From: Nonomuraea sp. NBC_00507
Lineage (GTDB): Bacteria; Actinomycetota; Actinomycetes; Streptosporangiales; Streptosporangiaceae
Assembly (NCBI RefSeq): GCF_036013525.1
Contig: NZ_CP107853.1
Coordinates: 5,270,001 to 5,334,000 of the forward strand
Direction of reading: 5' to 3'
DNA: 64,000 nucleotides
Both the position numbers and the translations under genes were made by a program. The notes under the pieces are model-generated. The model searched no databases. It saw only the letters and a list, made by a program, of their open reading frames with translations, and was not told where the DNA came from. Each line of letters opens with the position of its first letter. Position 1 is the stretch's first letter. Below, piece after piece: positions 1-8,141 of this stretch.

Positions 1-392
1 CCACCGCCTACGCGGCGTTCGCCCAGTCCGCCGTCGCGGGCGATCCGGTGGCGGCGACCGTCCTGGGGTGGATGCGGCAGGTCGGCGCGGAGCAGGCGTT
101 CGGCGTGCGGGACGCGCTCGGGGCGGCCGACGCCGGGATCAAGTGCGGCTGGTTCGGCGCGCCCGAAGAGACCTGCCTGCGTACGCATGCCGTCGCCGTC
201 TTGCCGAAGGGCGGCACCCGGGTCACCGTGATCGTCGGTATGACCGCACTGCCTTACACCGACGCACGCGAGCGCGAGATCTACCGCGAGCGAGTGGCCA
301 AGGGGCTGTCCGTGGAGCACACGCACGAAAAGCTCGCGGGCACGCTGTTGCGCGGGCTGATGGCGACCACGCTGGCCGAGCTGGGGGGTTGA
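1..392 (+). CDS. C-terminal part of a class A beta-lactamase-like serine hydrolase (5' end outside window)
   Basis: The frame is open from base 3 to the stop at 390-392, so only the last ~129 residues are visible. A motif IKCGWFG followed by a strand-like stretch (THAVAVLP, then TRVTVIVGMTAL) resembles the K-x-G beta-strand region of SxxK serine hydrolases; a second protein of this kind in the window (12044-12919) has KNGW at the same place. The SxxK and SDN parts would lie upstream and cannot be checked, so the family call is tentative. Its TGA overlaps the ATG of the next gene by one base, which suggests a shared transcript. Confidence 0.5.
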   Translation, partial: TAYAAFAQSAVAGDPVAATVLGWMRQVGAEQAFGVRDALGAADAGIKCGWFGAPEETCLRTHAVAVLPKGGTRVTVIVGMTALPYTDAREREIYRERVAKGLSVEHTHEKLAGTLLRGLMATTLAELGG

Positions 393-1135
393 TGAGATTC
401 ACCGTGCTGGGCGGGTGCGGTGCCTGGCCCGCGGCCGGTCAGGCGTGCAGCGGGTATGTGCTGGAGCACGAGGGCTTTCGCGTCCTCATCGATCCCGGCT
501 ACGCCGTGCTGCCGCGGCTGCTGGAGCGGATGAAGGCCCACGAGGTGGACGCGGTGCTGGTCACCCATGGCCACCCGGACCACTGCGCCGACCTCAACCC
601 GCTGCTGCGCGCCCGCGCCCTGGCCGATGCGCCGGCGGCGAGGCTGCCGGTCCACGCGCCGCCGGGCGCGCTGGACGCCGTGCTCGCGCTGGACAATCGC
701 CGCATGCTGGCGGGGAGTTTCTCCTTACAGGAGCTCCGTCCCGGCACGCCGGTCGAGATCGGGCCTTTCCGCCTGGACGTCTTCGACCTGCCGCATCACG
801 TGCCCAACGCGGGGCTGCGGCTGAGCGGCGGCGGGCGCGTGATCGCGTATACGGGGGACACCGGGCCGTCGGCCGAGTTGCTCTCCCTGGCCAAGGACGC
901 CGACCTGCTGGTGGCGGAGGCGACCTACCCGCAACGGGTGCCCGACGAGGACGCGCCTTTCCTGTCCAGCGCGCTGGACGCGGGGCGTACCGCGTCATCG
1001 GCCGGTGCGGCGCGGTTGCTGCTCACCCACCTGTGGCCGGACACTCCGGCGGAGCCCGCGCTCGCGGCGGCGGGCCGCTCCTACTCCGGCCCGCTGTCGG
1101 TCGCCTCCGGCGGCCTCACCCTCGATCTCGGGTGA
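392..1135 (+). CDS. MBL-fold metallo-hydrolase
   Basis: A 247-residue cytoplasmic protein of the metallo-beta-lactamase fold. The zinc signature HGHPDH is at residues 59-64, followed by HH in the LPHHVPN region (~135), the metal-bridging aspartate in YTGDTGP and a late histidine in LLTHLWP. The ATG at 392 overlaps the preceding stop by one base and gives the normal N-terminus MRFTVLGG, so this start is preferred over longer frames. The form is that of small hydrolases related to RNase Z or phosphodiesterases; the substrate cannot be read from sequence. The gene ends 20 bp inside the 3' end of the convergent Nudix gene. Confidence 0.88.
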   Translation: MRFTVLGGCGAWPAAGQACSGYVLEHEGFRVLIDPGYAVLPRLLERMKAHEVDAVLVTHGHPDHCADLNPLLRARALADAPAARLPVHAPPGALDAVLALDNRRMLAGSFSLQELRPGTPVEIGPFRLDVFDLPHHVPNAGLRLSGGGRVIAYTGDTGPSAELLSLAKDADLLVAEATYPQRVPDEDAPFLSSALDAGRTASSAGAARLLLTHLWPDTPAEPALAAAGRSYSGPLSVASGGLTLDLG

Positions 1136-1559
1136 GCATGTCGATGACCTTCGCCAGCTCCGGCGGGTCGACCGCCGCGGGCAGCTCCTCTGCCCACGCG
1201 CAGCCCAGGTATGCCTGACGCTCCTCCTCCGTGAGCTCTCCCGGATCGACCGCCGGGCGGGCTGTGCCGAACCTGGCCAGGTAGAAGGGCTCGGTCTTGA
1301 CGTAACGGACGCCCAGCCAGGTGAAATCCCGCTCGACCTGGACGCAGTGGTCCAGGACGGCCTCGCCGGGCAGCCCGGTCTCCTCGGCCAGCTCCCGCCT
1401 GGCCGCCTCCAGCGGGGTCTCGCCGGGATCGATCCCGCCGCCCGGCGGCTCCCAGACGTCGCTGCGGCTGACGTGGTCGTACCAGTGCATCAGCAGCACC
1501 CTGCCGTCCCGGTCCAGGCAGACGACGCGCGCTGCGGGGCGGTCGCTCGGGTCACTCAT
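1116..1559 (-). CDS. Nudix hydrolase
   Basis: A 147-residue protein with a complete Nudix box, from GGGIDPGETP to RELAEETGL (G-x5-E-x7-REUxEExGU), around residues 40-62. The family cleaves nucleoside diphosphates linked to another moiety, using Mg2+ held by the REELAEE glutamates. It starts 8 bp inside the 3' end of the ArsR-type gene upstream, so the two are probably cotranscribed and translationally coupled. The substrate is unknown. Convergent overlap of 20 bp with the MBL gene. Confidence 0.9.
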   Translation of the reverse strand: MSDPSDRPAARVVCLDRDGRVLLMHWYDHVSRSDVWEPPGGGIDPGETPLEAARRELAEETGLPGEAVLDHCVQVERDFTWLGVRYVKTEPFYLARFGTARPAVDPGELTEEERQAYLGCAWAEELPAAVDPPELAKVIDMLTRDRG

Positions 1560-1914
1560 CGGGAGCCTGCTCCTCGCTCAGAACCAGTGCGAGCAGCCCG
1601 GGGAACCGCTCCTCGAACTCCGCCCTCCTCAGGCGGTTGAGCCGGCGGCTGCCCTCGTCACGCTGCTCCAGCAGGCCGACATTGCGCAGCACGGCGAAGT
1701 GGTGGCTGAGCGTGGACTTGGCGACCGGCAGGTGGGTGAACGTGCCGCAGGGACGGGTCCAGTCGGGCACGCCGGCCAGCTCGCGGACGATGCTGCGGCG
1801 TACGGGGTCGCCGAGGGCGTCGAGGGCGGCCTGGAGGGAGACCTCGAGGGGGGAAGTGTGCGTGAGGGCGCGTGCCCTGTTCGACGTCGGTCGAACACTC
1901 GTGTAGTGTTCCAT
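1552..1914 (-). CDS. ArsR-family winged-helix transcriptional regulator
   Basis: A 120-residue protein with the ArsR winged-helix fold: LDALGDPVRRSIVREL (helix 1), then AKSTLSHHFAVLRNVGLL (recognition helix and wing). No metal-binding cysteine pair is seen (one Cys only), so it is probably not a classical metal sensor. The frame stays open far upstream, but ATG at 1914 is the only sensible start; upstream sequence is the divergent gene. It faces an LLM-class oxidoreductase gene 33 bp away and precedes the Nudix gene, with which it overlaps. Divergent control of the oxidoreductase and autoregulation are likely (inference). Confidence 0.85.
   Translation of the reverse strand: MEHYTSVRPTSNRARALTHTSPLEVSLQAALDALGDPVRRSIVRELAGVPDWTRPCGTFTHLPVAKSTLSHHFAVLRNVGLLEQRDEGSRRLNRLRRAEFEERFPGLLALVLSEEQAPDE
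1880..1911. promoter_or_regulatory. Two overlapping inverted repeats at the ArsR/LLM divergent promoter
   Basis: TTCGAC-GTCG-GTCGAA (1880-1895) and GAACACT-5 nt-AGTGTTC (1893-1911) are both perfect inverted repeats. TCGAACA appears again at 1920-1926. They sit at the first codons of the ArsR gene, beside the 33-bp divergent gap, and look like operators for the adjacent ArsR-type protein. Confidence 0.55.
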
Positions 1915-1947
1915 CTCGATCGAACATCCTACGCGAGGGGAGCGACC

Positions 1948-2829
1948 GTGGACATCGGCCGCGTCGGAGTCTGGCATCCCATGATCGGCAAGGCCCCCGC
2001 CGAGGAGGCCCGGCGGGCGGCGGCCCGGATCGAGGAGCTGGGTTACGGCACCGTCTGGGTCAACGAAGGCTGGGGCAGCAAGGAGCCGTTCACGGTGGCG
2101 GCCATCGTGCTGGCCGCCACCGAGCGCATCGTCGTCGGCACCGGCATCGCCAACCTCTGGGCCCGCGACGCCATGACCATGACGGCGGCGGGTGTCGCGC
2201 TGGCCGACGGCTACCCGGGCCGTTTCCTGCTGGGCATCGGCGTCAGCCACGCCCCTCTGGTGGGACGGCGCGGGCACGATTACGGCAAGCCGCTGAGCAC
2301 GATGCGGGCCTACCTCGAGGCCATGGACGAGGCCGCGCAGAGCCTGCCTGCGGCGGACTCGCCGAGGATCCTGGCCGCGCTGCGCCCGAAGATGCTGGAG
2401 CTGTCCCGGGACCGGGCGGCCGGCGCCCACTCCTACTTCGTGCCGCCGGAGCACACCGCCCAGGCCCGCCGCATCCTCGGGCCCGACCGCCTCCTGATCC
2501 CCGAGCAGGCGGTCGTCCTGGAGTCCGACCCGACCCGCGCCCGCGAGATCGCCCGCACCCACATGGCCTACTACCTGACCCTGCCCAACTACCTCAACAA
2601 CCTGCGCACGCTGGGCTTCACGGACGCCGACTTCGCTGACGGGGGCAGCGACCGCCTGGCAGACGCCATCGTGGCCTGGGGCGATGCGGACGCCGTCGTC
2701 AAGCGGGTCCGCGCCCACCTGGACGCCGGCGCCGACCACGTCGCCATCCAGCCTTTGTCGCCCGGCGCCCCGGACCTCGCCGACGCTCTCACCCAGCTCG
2801 CTCACCTCGCCCCTGCCCTGCCCCTGTAG
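1948..2829 (+). CDS. LLM-class F420-dependent oxidoreductase
   Basis: A 293-residue luciferase-like TIM-barrel protein. It has the shape of actinobacterial LLM enzymes (TIGR03620-like): an early GVWHP strand, VVGTGIANLWARD and GRFLLGIGVSH. These enzymes use coenzyme F420 or FMN; the substrate is not predictable. The GTG at 1948 is chosen because GAGGGGA lies 7 bases upstream (1935-1941) and the protein begins MDIGRVGVWHP; the longer frame upstream is antisense to the ArsR gene. Probably controlled by the divergent ArsR-type regulator. Confidence 0.85.
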   Translation: MDIGRVGVWHPMIGKAPAEEARRAAARIEELGYGTVWVNEGWGSKEPFTVAAIVLAATERIVVGTGIANLWARDAMTMTAAGVALADGYPGRFLLGIGVSHAPLVGRRGHDYGKPLSTMRAYLEAMDEAAQSLPAADSPRILAALRPKMLELSRDRAAGAHSYFVPPEHTAQARRILGPDRLLIPEQAVVLESDPTRAREIARTHMAYYLTLPNYLNNLRTLGFTDADFADGGSDRLADAIVAWGDADAVVKRVRAHLDAGADHVAIQPLSPGAPDLADALTQLAHLAPALPL

Positions 2830-2840
2830 AGGCACGCGGG

Positions 2841-2871
2841 TTGACCTGGAGCGCGCTCCACTTCGTAGCGT
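2841..2871 (+). promoter_or_regulatory. MerR-type promoter with 19-bp spacer and 14-bp palindrome
   Basis: The -35 box TTGACC (2841-2846) and -10 box TAGCGT (2866-2871) are separated by 19 bp, longer than the usual 17. The spacer begins with a perfect palindrome TGGAGCGCGCTCCA (2847-2860). This is the hallmark of promoters activated by MerR-family proteins that untwist an over-long spacer. The predicted transcription start falls at or next to the SDR start codon (2878), so the message is probably leaderless. Confidence 0.75.
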
Positions 2872-2877
2872 GGGGAC

Positions 2878-3843
2878 ATGACAACGCCACAACACAAGAT
2901 CGGGTCGGGCTTCGGCGCCAGGAGCACCGCGGACGACGTGCTTCAGGGGATCGATCTGTCCGGGAAGCTGGCGATCGTCACCGGCGGCTACTCCGGCCTT
3001 GGGCTGGAGACCACACGTGCGCTCGCCCGGGCCGGCGCCCGCGTCGTCGTTCCCGCCCGCCGTCCCGACACCGCTCACAAGGCGGTCGAGGGCCTCGACG
3101 GGGTCGAGGTGGACGAGCTCGACCTCGCTGACCTGGAGAGCGTACGGCGGTTCGCGGAGCGTTTCCTCGCCACCGGTCGCAGCGCCGAGTTCGTCATCGC
3201 CAACGCGGGCATCATGGCCTGCCCTGAGACGAGGGTCGGTCCTGGCTGGGAGGCGCAGTTCGCGACCAACCACCTCGGGCACTACGCACTCGTCAACCGC
3301 CTGTGGCCGGCCATCGCCCGCGGCCAGGGCCGGGTCGTGACCGTCTCGTCCGGTGGTCACCGCCTTTCAGGCATGCGGTGGGACGACGTGCAGTTCGAGC
3401 GGGGATATGACAAGTGGCTGGCATACGGGCAGGCGAAGACCGCCAACATCCTGTTCGCCGTGCAGCTCGACGCGCTCGGGCGGGACGCGGGGGTGCGGGC
3501 GTTCTCGCTGCATCCCGGTGCCATTCTCACACCGCTGCAGCGGCACCTGCCCAAGGAGGAGATGGTGGCGGCCGGGTGGATCGATGATGCGGGCAACGCG
3601 CTGGACCCCAGCTTCAAGACGCCCGAGCAGGGCGCGGCGACCCAGGTATGGGCGGCCACCTCGCCGCAGCTGGCCGGCATGGGCGGCGTCTACTGCGAGG
3701 ACTGCGAGATCGCGGAGGTGACCATCGAAGAGAACCCTGGGCGGGGAGTGCGTCCCTACGCGGTCGACCCGGATGAGGCGGCCCGTTTGTGGCGGCTCTC
3801 GGCCGGCCTGACCGGCGTCGACGCCTTCGCCCCGATCCGCTGA
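2878..3843 (+). CDS. SDR-family NAD(P)-dependent oxidoreductase
   Basis: A 321-residue short-chain dehydrogenase. The Rossmann glycine motif TGGYSGLG is at residues ~35-42, the NAG motif in ANAGIM at ~109, the catalytic serine in VTVSSGG and YGQAK as the YxxxK pair. The length and the N-terminal ~25-residue lead fit the retinol-dehydrogenase-like extended SDR subgroup. No MerR gene is adjacent, so the regulator of its MerR-type promoter must be encoded elsewhere. The physiological substrate is unknown; a role in redox or xenobiotic response is inferred from the promoter only. Confidence 0.88.
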   Translation: MTTPQHKIGSGFGARSTADDVLQGIDLSGKLAIVTGGYSGLGLETTRALARAGARVVVPARRPDTAHKAVEGLDGVEVDELDLADLESVRRFAERFLATGRSAEFVIANAGIMACPETRVGPGWEAQFATNHLGHYALVNRLWPAIARGQGRVVTVSSGGHRLSGMRWDDVQFERGYDKWLAYGQAKTANILFAVQLDALGRDAGVRAFSLHPGAILTPLQRHLPKEEMVAAGWIDDAGNALDPSFKTPEQGAATQVWAATSPQLAGMGGVYCEDCEIAEVTIEENPGRGVRPYAVDPDEAARLWRLSAGLTGVDAFAPIR

Positions 3844-3852
3844 CCACGGGGT

Positions 3853-4485
3853 TCACCGCTTCATCGCCCCGTCCGCGATCGCGTCGGCCGCGTCGCCGAT
3901 GGCCATGCCGACGATCTCCAGACGGCGCACCAGCTCCCGCTCCTTCATGACGTCCGCCGTCAGCTCCCCAGAGAAGATCCGTGAGATCTCGTACTGGTAC
4001 ATCCGCCGGATGGCCCCGCCCGCCTTCTTCGCCTCCAGCGCGTCGGCCGCCACCCCGGCGGTTCGGGCGGCCAGGCCGCGGACCGCGCTCTCGAGCGCGT
4101 CGATGCCGACGATGACCTGGTCGAGCAGGGGAGAGAAGCGGATCTGGTCGGGCACCCGGTAGAGGTGGGACTCGCGGACGAAGTCCCGCAGCGAGTCGAG
4201 CACGTCGTCGATCGACCGGGACAGCCGGAACAGGTCCTCCGGATCGATGGGGGTGACGAGAGCGGTCTTGAGCTCGTCGATGAGGCGGGCACGCTCCTCG
4301 TCGCCGAGGTGCTCGATCGAGCGCATCTGCTCGTGCGCCCCCGTACGGCCCACCTCGCCGCCGATCATGGCCATGGCCAGCCATGCTCCCTCCTTGGTGG
4401 CATTGAGCTGCCCGAGCAGGGCCTCGGTGACCGCGCTGTCCATGCGGCCGGCCATGAGATCCCTGATCCGCCGCAGCCGCTTCAT
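3853..4485 (-). CDS. DUF47/PhoU-like phosphate-transport accessory protein
   Basis: A 210-residue all-helical protein. Its features (MAGRMDSAVTEALL, IDDVLDSLRDFVRE, YQYEISRIF) fit the DUF47 family, PhoU-like proteins that are usually paired with Pit phosphate transporters and modulate them. It lies 25 bp downstream of the Pit gene on the same strand, which supports that role. It has no membrane segment. It converges on the SDR gene with a 9-bp gap. Confidence 0.85.
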   Translation of the reverse strand: MKRLRRIRDLMAGRMDSAVTEALLGQLNATKEGAWLAMAMIGGEVGRTGAHEQMRSIEHLGDEERARLIDELKTALVTPIDPEDLFRLSRSIDDVLDSLRDFVRESHLYRVPDQIRFSPLLDQVIVGIDALESAVRGLAARTAGVAADALEAKKAGGAIRRMYQYEISRIFSGELTADVMKERELVRRLEIVGMAIGDAADAIADGAMKR

Positions 4486-4510
4486 CGCCTGCCTGCCTTC
4501 CCGTACGCGT

Positions 4511-5458
4511 TCACGCCTGCGTCATCCCCTTCACCACGAAAGCCCCCACCCCGCCCAGCAGCGCGCTCGCCGGGAGGGTCAGCATCCAGGCCGTACCGAT
4601 CTTGACGGCGGCGTACCAGCGGACCCGTCCGCCGCCCTGGGCGATGCCCGCGCCGACGAGTCCTCCGGCGACCGCCTGTGTCATGCTCACCGGCATGCCG
4701 ACGGCCGCGCAGCCGATCACCGCCACGCCTGCCGCCAGCTCCGCGGCGACCCCGTGCGTGGGCCGGAAAACGATGATCTCGCGGCTGAGCGTGCGTCCGG
4801 CCTTGGGCAGCCCGTACAGGGTGCCGAGCGCGAACAGGGCGGCCACCAGCGACGTGTACGCGATCGGCGCGCCCGGGAAGCCCAGTGCGATCATGAACAC
4901 GGCGAGCATCTTCTGGCCGTCGTTGGCCGCGTACGCGAGGGTCTGGAGCAGGAACCCCGCCCGATGCCAGCCCCCCAGCCCCCGCGCCGTGGCCACCGCC
5001 ACCAGCACCCGGATGAGCACCCAGGCCAGCAGCCCGCCGACGGCGGGCGCCGCCAGGCCGAACGCCAGCACCAGCGCCACCCACCCCGGCGAGACCGGCA
5101 GCCCCCAGCCGAGCCCGGCCCCGGTGAGGCCGCCCACGATGGCCAGGGTGAGGCTGGTCGGGCGGCCCTTCGCGCTGAGCACCGCCGCCACGGCCAGGGC
5201 CGCGATCACCGCGATCGTCGTCGCGATCTTGCCGCCGGGCTCCTGGAAGCTCGCCAGCCTGGTCACGAATGTCCGCGCCACCTGGTGCGTGACCAGCGGC
5301 ACGACCGCCACCATCACCACCAGGGCGAGGATGCCGGTGGCAGGGCGCACCGTGGGCAGCTTGAGCCCGGTGGCGAGAAGGGCGCCCCCGTCGTTGACCC
5401 CGGACACCACCGCGAACAAGCCCGCGACCACGATCAGAACGGCGGCTTCCAAAAGCAT
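4511..5458 (-). CDS. pit: PiT-family inorganic phosphate transporter
   Basis: A 315-residue integral membrane protein with about ten hydrophobic segments. The two PHO4/PiT signatures are VSGVNDGG near residue 20 and YAANDGQK near residue 190, arranged as the inverted repeat typical of the family, which moves phosphate (often as metal-phosphate) with protons. The frame is open for another 50 codons upstream, but ATG at 5458 is preferred: it directly begins the first membrane helix (MLLEAAVLIVVAGLF) and has GGAAAGG a few bases before it. Forms an operon with the DUF47 gene. Confidence 0.88.
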   Translation of the reverse strand: MLLEAAVLIVVAGLFAVVSGVNDGGALLATGLKLPTVRPATGILALVVMVAVVPLVTHQVARTFVTRLASFQEPGGKIATTIAVIAALAVAAVLSAKGRPTSLTLAIVGGLTGAGLGWGLPVSPGWVALVLAFGLAAPAVGGLLAWVLIRVLVAVATARGLGGWHRAGFLLQTLAYAANDGQKMLAVFMIALGFPGAPIAYTSLVAALFALGTLYGLPKAGRTLSREIIVFRPTHGVAAELAAGVAVIGCAAVGMPVSMTQAVAGGLVGAGIAQGGGRVRWYAAVKIGTAWMLTLPASALLGGVGAFVVKGMTQA

Positions 5459-5696
5459 GCGTTCCTTTCCCGCCCGCCCGGTTGTGGCAAGGCGCGCCAA
5501 ATTCCCGGTGAGTGTCCGTAATGCCCGACTACTACCCAAGATCCGGGAGATCAGCGCCATCGCCGGGGACACCGCGTCGCGCCGGGTACGCTCGATCGTG
5601 CCCGCCACTGCCGGTGCTCAACGGGGGAGGCGGCGGACGGACGGGCCGGGCGACCGGTAATCTGCCCAGATCAGCCGCAAGGCACCCGACGATCCC

Positions 5697-6572
5697 ATGT
5701 CCGCGAGAGTGAACGAAGTGACCAGCCCAGCCGAATACATCCTGACGCTGTCCTGCCCCGACCGGCCCGGTGTGGTGGCCGCCGTCTCCGGCCTGCTGGC
5801 GCGGCACGGATGCAACATCATCGAGAGCCAGCAGTTCGGCGACAGGGTCGCGCAGCGCTTCTTCATGCGCGTGCAGTTCGCCGGGCCGCTGGGTGAGGAC
5901 GAGCTCAACGCGGACTTCGCGGCGCTGGCGCCCGACTTCGCCATGGAGTTCACGGTGCGCGGCGTGGCGAGGAAGCCGCGGGTGCTGATCATGGTCAGCA
6001 AGTTCGACCACTGCCTCAACGACCTGCTCTACAGGGTCAAGGCCAAGACTCTCGACATCGACATCGTGGCCGTGGTGTCCAACCATCCCGACCTGCGGCC
6101 GCTGACGCAGTCGTACGGCATCGACTACCACCACCTGCCGATCGCCGCGGGGACCAAGCTCAAGCAGGAGGCCGAGGTGCTGGCGCTGGTCGAGCACTAT
6201 CAGGTGGACCTGGTGGTGCTGGCCCGCTACATGCAGGTGCTCTCGCAGGACCTATGCGAGAAGCTGGCCGGGCGGGCGATCAACATCCATCACTCGTTCC
6301 TGCCGTCGTTCAAGGGCGCCAAGCCTTACCACCAGGCCTACGACCGCGGCGTCAAGCTGATCGGCGCCACCGCCCACTACGTGACCTCCGACCTGGACGA
6401 GGGGCCGATCATCGAGCAGGAAGTGGCCAGGGTCAACCACAGCCACTCGCCCGAGGACCTGGTGGCGATCGGGCGGGACGTGGAGTGCGTGACCCTGGCC
6501 AGGGCGGTCAAGTGGCACGCCGAGCAGCGGGTGCTGCTGGACGGCCACAAGACCATCGTCTTCCCGCGCTAG
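5697..6572 (+). CDS. purU: Formyltetrahydrofolate deformylase
   Basis: A 291-residue enzyme that hydrolyses 10-formyl-THF to formate and THF, balancing one-carbon pools and feeding purine synthesis. An N-terminal ACT regulatory domain (SCPDRPGVVAAVSGLLARHG, residues ~18-37) is followed by a formyltransferase domain with the catalytic triad region: Asn in INIHHSFLPS, His in GATAHYV and Asp in SDLDEGP. The length is normal. The stop overlaps the stop of the convergent cupin gene by 4 bp (the shared bases CTAG). Confidence 0.95.
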   Translation: MSARVNEVTSPAEYILTLSCPDRPGVVAAVSGLLARHGCNIIESQQFGDRVAQRFFMRVQFAGPLGEDELNADFAALAPDFAMEFTVRGVARKPRVLIMVSKFDHCLNDLLYRVKAKTLDIDIVAVVSNHPDLRPLTQSYGIDYHHLPIAAGTKLKQEAEVLALVEHYQVDLVVLARYMQVLSQDLCEKLAGRAINIHHSFLPSFKGAKPYHQAYDRGVKLIGATAHYVTSDLDEGPIIEQEVARVNHSHSPEDLVAIGRDVECVTLARAVKWHAEQRVLLDGHKTIVFPR

Positions 6573-6988
6573 CCCCTCTCCGCCCACAGGTCCGGCAGGT
6601 ACTCGCATCCGTGCCGTTCGAAGAGCTCCCGCAGCCGTTCCCCCGAGCGGTCCGGCACCGAGTGGACCTCCTCGATCAGCCGCACCGTCCCCGGCGACAT
6701 CACCACCAGGTATCGGGCCGGCGAGCGCGACGGGTTCCAGAACGTGTGAGGCACCCCCGCGGGCCCCACCACCGCCGCTCCCGCTTCGGCCTCCACCTCG
6801 TCGTCGCCCAGCCGGAACCTCAGTGTGCCCTCCAGCACGTACCAGATCTCGTCATCGCGTAAATGCCGGTGCGGCGGGGCGATGTATCCGGGGGTCGAGC
6901 CGGGGTCGCTCCACTCCGCGACCAGGAACGACCCCTCCATCCGCCCGGCCGTCCGCCCGAGCAACGCCTCCGCTTTGAGCAGGCTCAT
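6569..6988 (-). CDS. Cupin-domain protein
   Basis: A 139-residue single-domain cupin. Motif 1 PPHRHLRDDEIWYVLEG (~residues 39-55) has the metal-ligand pattern HxH...E, and motif 2 is GPAGVPHTFWN. No catalytic identity can be assigned. The ATG at 6988 overlaps the stop of the upstream VOC gene as ATGA, so it is translationally coupled; the frame extends seven codons further but without a better start. Last gene of a likely AraC-VOC-cupin operon. Confidence 0.85.
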   Translation of the reverse strand: MSLLKAEALLGRTAGRMEGSFLVAEWSDPGSTPGYIAPPHRHLRDDEIWYVLEGTLRFRLGDDEVEAEAGAAVVGPAGVPHTFWNPSRSPARYLVVMSPGTVRLIEEVHSVPDRSGERLRELFERHGCEYLPDLWAERG

Positions 6989-7335
6989 GGCCGGTACGTT
7001 CCGAACCACCAGGAATTGCCCTGCGGGTCCGTGCAGCCGTACTCGCGCGACCCGTACGGCTGGTCGACCAGCTCCATGGTGATCGCGGCCCCCGCCGCCT
7101 TGGCACGGTCATGGTGGGCGTCGACGTCGGTGACCGCGACGTAGATGCCGGGCCCGCCGGGCCGCCCTTCGCCGATCATGATCAGGTCGTTGCCGACGAG
7201 CAACTCGGCGTGGTTGACCTTGCCTTCGTCGTTCTTGGACGCCTCGTGCACCCGGAACCCGAACGCGCTGGTCAGGAAGTCGATCGCGGCCTGGCAGTCC
7301 TCGTAACGGGCTAGTGCGTAAACGGTTCGCTCCAT
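6985..7335 (-). CDS. VOC-family (glyoxalase/bleomycin-resistance-like) protein
   Basis: A 116-residue vicinal-oxygen-chelate fold protein: YEDCQAAIDFLTSAFGF at the start, then GPGIYVAVTDVDAHHDRAKAAGA and the end motif REYGCTDPQGNSWWFGTY. It resembles YdfO/PhnB-like VOC proteins of unknown substrate. It starts 5 bp after the AraC-type gene and ends overlapping the cupin ATG, so all three are likely one transcript. Confidence 0.85.
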   Translation of the reverse strand: MERTVYALARYEDCQAAIDFLTSAFGFRVHEASKNDEGKVNHAELLVGNDLIMIGEGRPGGPGIYVAVTDVDAHHDRAKAAGAAITMELVDQPYGSREYGCTDPQGNSWWFGTYRP

Positions 7336-7340
7336 GACGC

Positions 7341-8132
7341 TCAGGATGCCCGGCCGGCGCCCTCCGGTCTTGGATAAATCTGACCCGGCGTCGTGTCCCC
7401 TAGCACCCGGAACTCCCGGTTCATGTGCGCCTGGTCGTAGAAGCCGCACTCCGCCGCCACCTGCGCGATAGGGGTGCCGGAGCGCAGCAGGCGCATGGCC
7501 CGCCCGAACCTGATCACCCGGGCTGCCGTCTTCGGCGGCAGCCCGATCTGGTCCTGGAAACGCGCCACGAGGTGCCGGTGGCTCCAGCCGAGCGACTCCG
7601 CCAGCGAAGCGGCGCTCAGCCGGCCGCCCGATGCCAGCAGCCGCGCCCACGCCCACGGCACCTCGGGTCCCAGCGGGGGCTCCTCATGGATGCGGGCCGT
7701 GAGCAGCCGGTCGGCCAGCGCCAGCCGCTCCCGCCACGACGGCGTCCCGGCCAGCCGGCCCACCACCATGTCCGCCCACGGCCCCAGCAGGTCCCCGACC
7801 GGCACGGTCAGGTTCGTCAGATGCCGGAGCGGCAAGCCGTAGAGGCGCCTGGCCCCGAACGGCGTGAGCACCACCTCCACGCCCTCGCAGGGCCCGCTCA
7901 CGCGGGTGACGGTGAACCGGTCGCCCAGCCCGCCCGTGAACGCCGTGAACCGCTCCCCGCCCACCTCCATCGGCGCACCGAACGCGAGGATGAGCACGGC
8001 CCCCGGCATCGCGGCCTCCGACCGCGTGACCGGGGAGCCGTAGTGCTCCCGGTAAGCGCACAGCCGCGTCACGTAGGGGCGCAACGCAGCGCTGGGTGCG
8101 GCCTCCACCATGGCCGGCCCCAGCGTGCTCAT
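7341..8132 (-). CDS. AraC-family transcriptional regulator
   Basis: A 263-residue regulator with an N-terminal sensing domain (~1-150) and a C-terminal AraC double helix-turn-helix (~160-255: LAESLGWSHRHLVARFQ, then IAQVAAECGFYDQAHMNREF). It resembles the actinobacterial AraC group with a DUF6597-like sensor. The ATG at 8132 lies 9 bp beyond the stop of the prolyl oligopeptidase gene, and the VOC gene follows at 5 bp, so it may control this run of genes. Confidence 0.87.
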   Translation of the reverse strand: MSTLGPAMVEAAPSAALRPYVTRLCAYREHYGSPVTRSEAAMPGAVLILAFGAPMEVGGERFTAFTGGLGDRFTVTRVSGPCEGVEVVLTPFGARRLYGLPLRHLTNLTVPVGDLLGPWADMVVGRLAGTPSWRERLALADRLLTARIHEEPPLGPEVPWAWARLLASGGRLSAASLAESLGWSHRHLVARFQDQIGLPPKTAARVIRFGRAMRLLRSGTPIAQVAAECGFYDQAHMNREFRVLGDTTPGQIYPRPEGAGRAS

Positions 8133-8141
8133 GTGTCCAGA

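Noticed and set aside
1321..1947. Upstream extension of the LLM oxidoreductase frame
   Set aside because: It runs antisense through the Nudix and ArsR genes; the GTG at 1948 has a good ribosome site.
4247..5521. Long + strand frame opposite the Pit and DUF47 genes
   Set aside because: Low-complexity Arg/Pro/His translation, antisense to a clear transporter.
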